DNA of 64,000 nucleotides from Streptomyces sp. Alt3 (GTDB taxonomy: Bacteria > Actinomycetota > Actinomycetes > Streptomycetales > Streptomycetaceae): NCBI RefSeq assembly GCF_030719215.1, contig NZ_CP120983.1:5146001-5210000 (forward strand), given 5' to 3'. Position 1 is the first letter of the stretch; each line of letters begins with the position of its first letter. The notes under the pieces were generated by a model that ran no database searches, was not told the origin of the DNA, and was given only the letters and a program-made list of their open reading frames with translations. The position numbers and the translations under genes are program-made. This document shows, piece by piece, positions 61,059 through 64,000 of the stretch.

Positions 61059-61946
61059 GTGGCACGTCGAGGAGCGGCCAAGGGCGCGGGTGACCGCAAG
61101 CGGTCCGAGCGCCGGCAGGAGCCCGTCACCGCGACGGTCGACGGCGGCGTCGCGGAGCTGGTGCCCGACCGTGAACGCCCGCGCGCCTGGACCCTGCTGG
61201 TGGACGGCGCCCCGCAGTCCCACGTCGACCTGGACGACCCCTCCTACCTCTCGTTCGAGTACCAGCGCAGGCTCGGCCACGTCATCGATCTTGCCGCGCC
61301 GCCCGGCCGGCCCCTCCAGGTGGTCCACCTCGGCGGCGGAGCCTTCACCCTCGCCCGGTACATCGCCGCGAGCCGCCCCCGCTCGACCCAGCAGGTCGTG
61401 GAGATCGACGCGCCGCTCGTCCAGCTGGTGCGCCGGGAGCTCCCCCTGGACCCGCAGGCCCGGATACGGGTCCGCTCGGCGGACGCCCGCGCCGGGCTCG
61501 GCAGGATCCAGGACGGCTGGGCCGACCTCGTCATCGCCGACGTGTTCAGTGGTGCCCGTACACCCGCGCACCTCACCTCCGCCGAATTCCTCGCCGAGGT
61601 ACGGCGGGTGCTGAAGCCCGGTGGCCAGTACGCCGCCAACCTCGCCGACGGCCCCCCGCTCACCCATCTGCGCGGACAGGTCGCCACTGCCGCCTCCCTC
61701 TTCCCCGAACTGGCCCTGGCCGCCGATCCGACCGTCTGGCGCGGCCGCCGCTTCGGAAACGCGGTCCTGGTCGCGTCCGACCTGCCGATCGCGGTCGCCG
61801 AACTGACCAGGCGGGTCGCGAGCGACCCGCATCCCGGCCGTGTCGAACAGGGCCGTGTGCTCGCCGACTTCACGGGCGGCGCCGCGGTGGTCACCGACGA
61901 GGGCGCCAAACCGTCGCCCGCCCCGCCGCCGGACGCCTTCGACTGA
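61059..61946 (+). CDS. Spermidine-synthase-like methyltransferase-fold protein
   Basis: A 295-residue protein with GTG start 61059. It has the aminopropyltransferase/SAM fold: YLSFEYQRRLGHVID, VVHLGGGAFTLARYI (nucleotide loop), VVEIDAPLVQL, DARAGL and DLVIADVFSGARTPAHLTS. The polyamine-binding and catalytic Asp motif typical of true spermidine synthases (DxxDP) reads ADVFSGA, as in the 'fused spermidine synthase' group whose substrate is unknown. It follows the small 60600 gene by 87 bp. Confidence 0.85.
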   Translation: MARRGAAKGAGDRKRSERRQEPVTATVDGGVAELVPDRERPRAWTLLVDGAPQSHVDLDDPSYLSFEYQRRLGHVIDLAAPPGRPLQVVHLGGGAFTLARYIAASRPRSTQQVVEIDAPLVQLVRRELPLDPQARIRVRSADARAGLGRIQDGWADLVIADVFSGARTPAHLTSAEFLAEVRRVLKPGGQYAANLADGPPLTHLRGQVATAASLFPELALAADPTVWRGRRFGNAVLVASDLPIAVAELTRRVASDPHPGRVEQGRVLADFTGGAAVVTDEGAKPSPAPPPDAFD

Positions 61947-62349
61947 GCGGTCCGTTCCGCGGCCGGGAGCCGCCGAGGCCGTCCCGGTGGTGAAGCGCTT
62001 CCGCGGTGCGGTGTGCCTGCCGTGCGGACGCCGACCCCGGTGGAACAGGGGTTTCGGTGGTGAAGCGCTTCCGCGGTGTGGTGTGCTTCCTGTGCGGGCC
62101 CCGGCCCAGGTGGCGGGCGTGCGGGGCCCGGTGATGGCATGCTCCGGCCTGTCCGCTTCCTGACAGCACCGCCCTGTGCCGGAGGGGCGGGTTCAGGGTT
62201 TTCATGGAGGACGCGGCATGCGGAACCGGCTACGCCGTTCCCGCCGTACGAGCTCTCCGCGCCTCCCGGTTCGGAGACGGTGCGCCGCCGGCCGGACCGG
62301 TCGGCGGAACGCGTGCCTGGGCTCGGTCCTCGCCAGATCGGAGTGCCTG
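61947..62349. repeat. Intergenic region with two 70-bp-spaced direct repeats
   Basis: CGGTGGTGAAGCGCTTCCGC begins at 61985 and again at 62055. Similarity continues for about 60 bp in each copy, and each includes the palindrome GAAGCGCTTC. The spacing is not a multiple of three, so the repeats are not a coding repeat. The rest of the 400-bp gap (62120-62349) shows no gene. Confidence 0.7.
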
Positions 62350-63417
62350 ATGGTAAGTGCCCAGCTCCCCGCGGACCCTTGTATCGTCCTGGTCGGCGCG
62401 ACCGGTGCGCTCGGAGCCACCGTCCTCGAACTGATCGTGGAACACCGCATGCGGCACCGGGAGATACGGCTCGTGGCCTCGGCACGGTCGGCGGGCCGGC
62501 GGATTCCGGTCGGTGGACGGGCCGAGACCGTGCACGACCTGGAGGAGTTCGACTTCGCGGGCGCCGACCTCGTCCTGTTCTGCGCGGGCGAGGAGGTGAG
62601 CCGCCGCTGGGTTCCCGTGGCGATGGCGGAGGGTGCGCTGGTCGTCGACGCCTCCGGTGCCTTCAGCTCGCACCCTGAGATCCCCCTGGTCGTCCCCTCC
62701 GTCAACGACCGCCTGCTGACGGAGCGTCCCGCGGAGGTCGTCGCGGTGCCCAGCGGCATGACCGTGCCCCTGACGGTCCTGCTGCACGCGGTGGAGCGGT
62801 GGCGGGGGGTGCGCCACGCGGTGTTGAGCACGTACGAGGCCGCCTCCGGGCTGGGGCACCAGGGGGTCGACGAACTGCTGGACGGAGCCGAGCTGACGCT
62901 GTCCGACCCGGGGGCGGAGCTCCCCGCCGACCGGTTCCGTCCCGCCCTGGCGTTCAACGTCCTGCCGGCCGTGGACCGGATCCTGGAGAACGGGGCCAGC
63001 CGTCAGGAACAGCGCCTCGTCCAGGAGGCGCGACGCGTCCTGGAGCTGCCGGACATGGACGTGGCGGTGACCTGCGTACGGGTTCCGGTGGTCAGCGGAC
63101 ACGGGGCGACGCTCTTCGTGGAGACAGATGCCCCGGTGGACCGGCCGGAACTCGTGGAACTCCTGTCCTCGCTCCCGGATTTCGTGGTGCACGAGGGAGA
63201 GGACCTGGGCTCGGCCCCGACCCCGCTGACGGCCGGCGACCCGGACCGTTTCCACGTGGGCAGGGTGCGGGTCGGTCCGCACACGTCGCGGGGATTCCTG
63301 CTGTGGCTGGTCTTCGACAACCTACGGGCGGGAGGCGCCTCGACCCTCCTGCGGATCGCACGGATCGCACTGGCCTCCCGCGCGTCCGGGGAGCGGCCGA
63401 AAAGCCTCCCCCGCTGA
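62350..63417 (+). CDS. Aspartate-semialdehyde-dehydrogenase homologue lacking the catalytic cysteine
   Basis: A 355-residue protein with CGGAG before ATG 62350. The fold is that of Asd: VLVGATGALGATVLELI (nucleotide loop), VVDASGAF, IPLVVPSVN, CVRVPVVSGHGATLFVE and GRVRVGPHTSRGFLLWLVFDNLRAGGA. In active enzymes the segment reads NPNC-T with the nucleophilic Cys; here it reads VAVPSGMT, so that position is Gly136. The GHSE-type His segment is altered to GHGA. It is unlikely to be the biosynthetic enzyme. Its role could be regulatory or a different chemistry. No lysine or threonine genes are adjacent. Confidence 0.83.
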   Translation: MVSAQLPADPCIVLVGATGALGATVLELIVEHRMRHREIRLVASARSAGRRIPVGGRAETVHDLEEFDFAGADLVLFCAGEEVSRRWVPVAMAEGALVVDASGAFSSHPEIPLVVPSVNDRLLTERPAEVVAVPSGMTVPLTVLLHAVERWRGVRHAVLSTYEAASGLGHQGVDELLDGAELTLSDPGAELPADRFRPALAFNVLPAVDRILENGASRQEQRLVQEARRVLELPDMDVAVTCVRVPVVSGHGATLFVETDAPVDRPELVELLSSLPDFVVHEGEDLGSAPTPLTAGDPDRFHVGRVRVGPHTSRGFLLWLVFDNLRAGGASTLLRIARIALASRASGERPKSLPR

Positions 63418-63449
63418 GGCGGCTCCGGCGTGCTCCGGACGCGGCCGCG

Positions 63450-63653
63450 CTACTGCCGGGCACCAACGTACGAGGCCGCCCCCTCGCCGGGGGTGTGGGG
63501 GACGGAGTCCCACTGGTCGTCGGCGGTCGTGAACACGGCGGATTCGGGGCCTGCCAGGGCGGCGTAACCCGTGATACCTGCGGAACCGGTAATTCCGGCC
63601 AGGAGGAGGGGTGCAAGCAGGAAACGGACTTCAAACCGGCGATTGTTCGCCAT
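63450..63653 (-). CDS. Small secreted or membrane peptide
   Basis: A 67-residue protein. GAGG lies eight bases before ATG 63653. The basic start (NNRRFEVR) is followed by a hydrophobic core (FLLAPLLLAGITGSAGITGYAAL) and an acidic tail (TTADDQWDSVPHTPGEG). It looks like an exported peptide or single-TM protein. It is divergent from the LuxR-type regulator and could be part of a small signalling pair. No family recognised. Confidence 0.65.
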   Translation of the reverse strand: MANNRRFEVRFLLAPLLLAGITGSAGITGYAALAGPESAVFTTADDQWDSVPHTPGEGAASYVGARQ

Positions 63654-63813
63654 TGTTTTTCCCTCGATTCGATTCATTCGACAACTCGTGGCACCCGTTG
63701 GTCGGGAGCTTCAGAGCCTGCCAGCCAAATCGTTCCCGATCCCGGTTCATTGGGTGTCCTATGATGGCGCGGCCACAAGTGGAAAGCGCCGGACGCCGAG
63801 CGAAGAGGGACGC

Positions 63814-64000
63814 GTGGAGAGCCAGACACTGTTGGACGAACTTGCGGTCGACGCCTACAGATCAGCGCTGAGGGCCGGGGTCTTCATCGACGAGAGGATC
63901 GCCACCGAGCTCGGGGTGGACAGGGCGCGGATCGCCGAAGCGCGCAAGGCCCTCCAGGGCTTGCGCCTGTTGAGCCAGGGGGGCGAAGGACCTGCCGTCC
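63814..64000 (+). CDS. LuxR-type transcriptional regulator, N-terminal fragment
   Basis: An open frame from GTG 63814 (AGAGGG upstream) runs off the window end. The 62 residues visible (LLDELAVDAYRSALRAGVF, ELGVDRARIAEARKALQGLRLL) match the N-terminal helical domain of a large streptomycete family of LuxR-type regulators, whose DNA-binding domain would lie beyond base 64000. Confidence 0.6.
   Translation, partial: MESQTLLDELAVDAYRSALRAGVFIDERIATELGVDRARIAEARKALQGLRLLSQGGEGPAV

Noticed and set aside
61891..62205. 104-codon minus-strand frame over the 70-bp repeats
   Set aside because: No ribosome binding site, Arg/His-rich shadow composition, and overlaps the end of the spermidine-synthase-like gene.

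Overview
The window is high-GC actinobacterial DNA and almost certainly comes from a Streptomyces chromosome. The evidence is strong G/C bias at third codon positions, many GTG and some TTG starts behind purine-rich ribosome binding sites, twin-arginine and lipoprotein substrate-binding proteins, a class F sortase, a chitin-active LPMO preceded by DasR-type boxes, SpoIIE/RsbW-type regulation and an XRE-TPR regulator. No phage, plasmid, transposase or CRISPR array was seen. Both ends cut genes: a Z1-domain ATPase on the left and a LuxR-type regulator on the right.

Layout. 1-3.9 kb: MORC/MutL-like GHKL ATPase plus Z1 ATPase, the core pair of an Mza-type anti-phage system that continues off the left edge. 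4-6.6 kb: GntR-TetR regulator divergent from an MFS exporter. 6.8-10.2 kb: SUKH-like protein, a SpoIIE-type protein whose phosphatase site looks degenerate, and a DUF4287 protein. 10.4-15.1 kb: a tight three-gene operon (EACC1-like protein; caspase-TM-substrate-binding-VWA fusion; substrate-binding lipoprotein), the most unusual locus here. 15.1-20.5 kb: SEC-C protein, MFS/HxlR divergent pair, DUF6412-like protein, YidC paralogue and FAH-family hydrolase. 20.6-23.4 kb: oxidoreductase and haem-degrading-domain protein divergent from a ROK regulator. 23.6-26.8 kb: surface proteins, a HAD hydrolase and a class F sortase.

27-31.7 kb: two tRNA-Lys genes flank a secreted NlpC/P60 hydrolase, a frameshifted SPFH protein and the AA10 LPMO. 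31.9-40.6 kb: an alpha-glucan locus (LacI regulator, ABC binding protein, two permeases, GH87-like and GH13 enzymes). It has no ATPase gene, as expected if a shared MsiK-type ATPase serves it. 40.7-46.8 kb: IclR regulator, ehuBCDA ectoine importer, hydroxyacid dehydrogenase and an EutA/maleate-isomerase-like enzyme. 46.9-51.5 kb: LLM flavin enzyme, frameshifted GGDEF-EAL protein and a secreted M6 metalloprotease.

51.6-58 kb: a third tRNA-Lys, a prim-pol-like protein, a small unknown protein and a run of three overlapping genes (SF1 helicase, unknown protein, Cas4/AddB-like Fe-S nuclease) behind a PAP2 protein. 58.3-64 kb: histidine phosphatase, frameshifted XRE-TPR regulator, small unknown protein, spermidine-synthase-like protein, an aspartate-semialdehyde-dehydrogenase homologue lacking the catalytic cysteine, a small secreted peptide and the truncated LuxR-type gene.

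Three conserved regulators (near 29.2, 48.3 and 59.9 kb) each carry a one-base frameshift. This could mean real decay or residual indels in the assembly.
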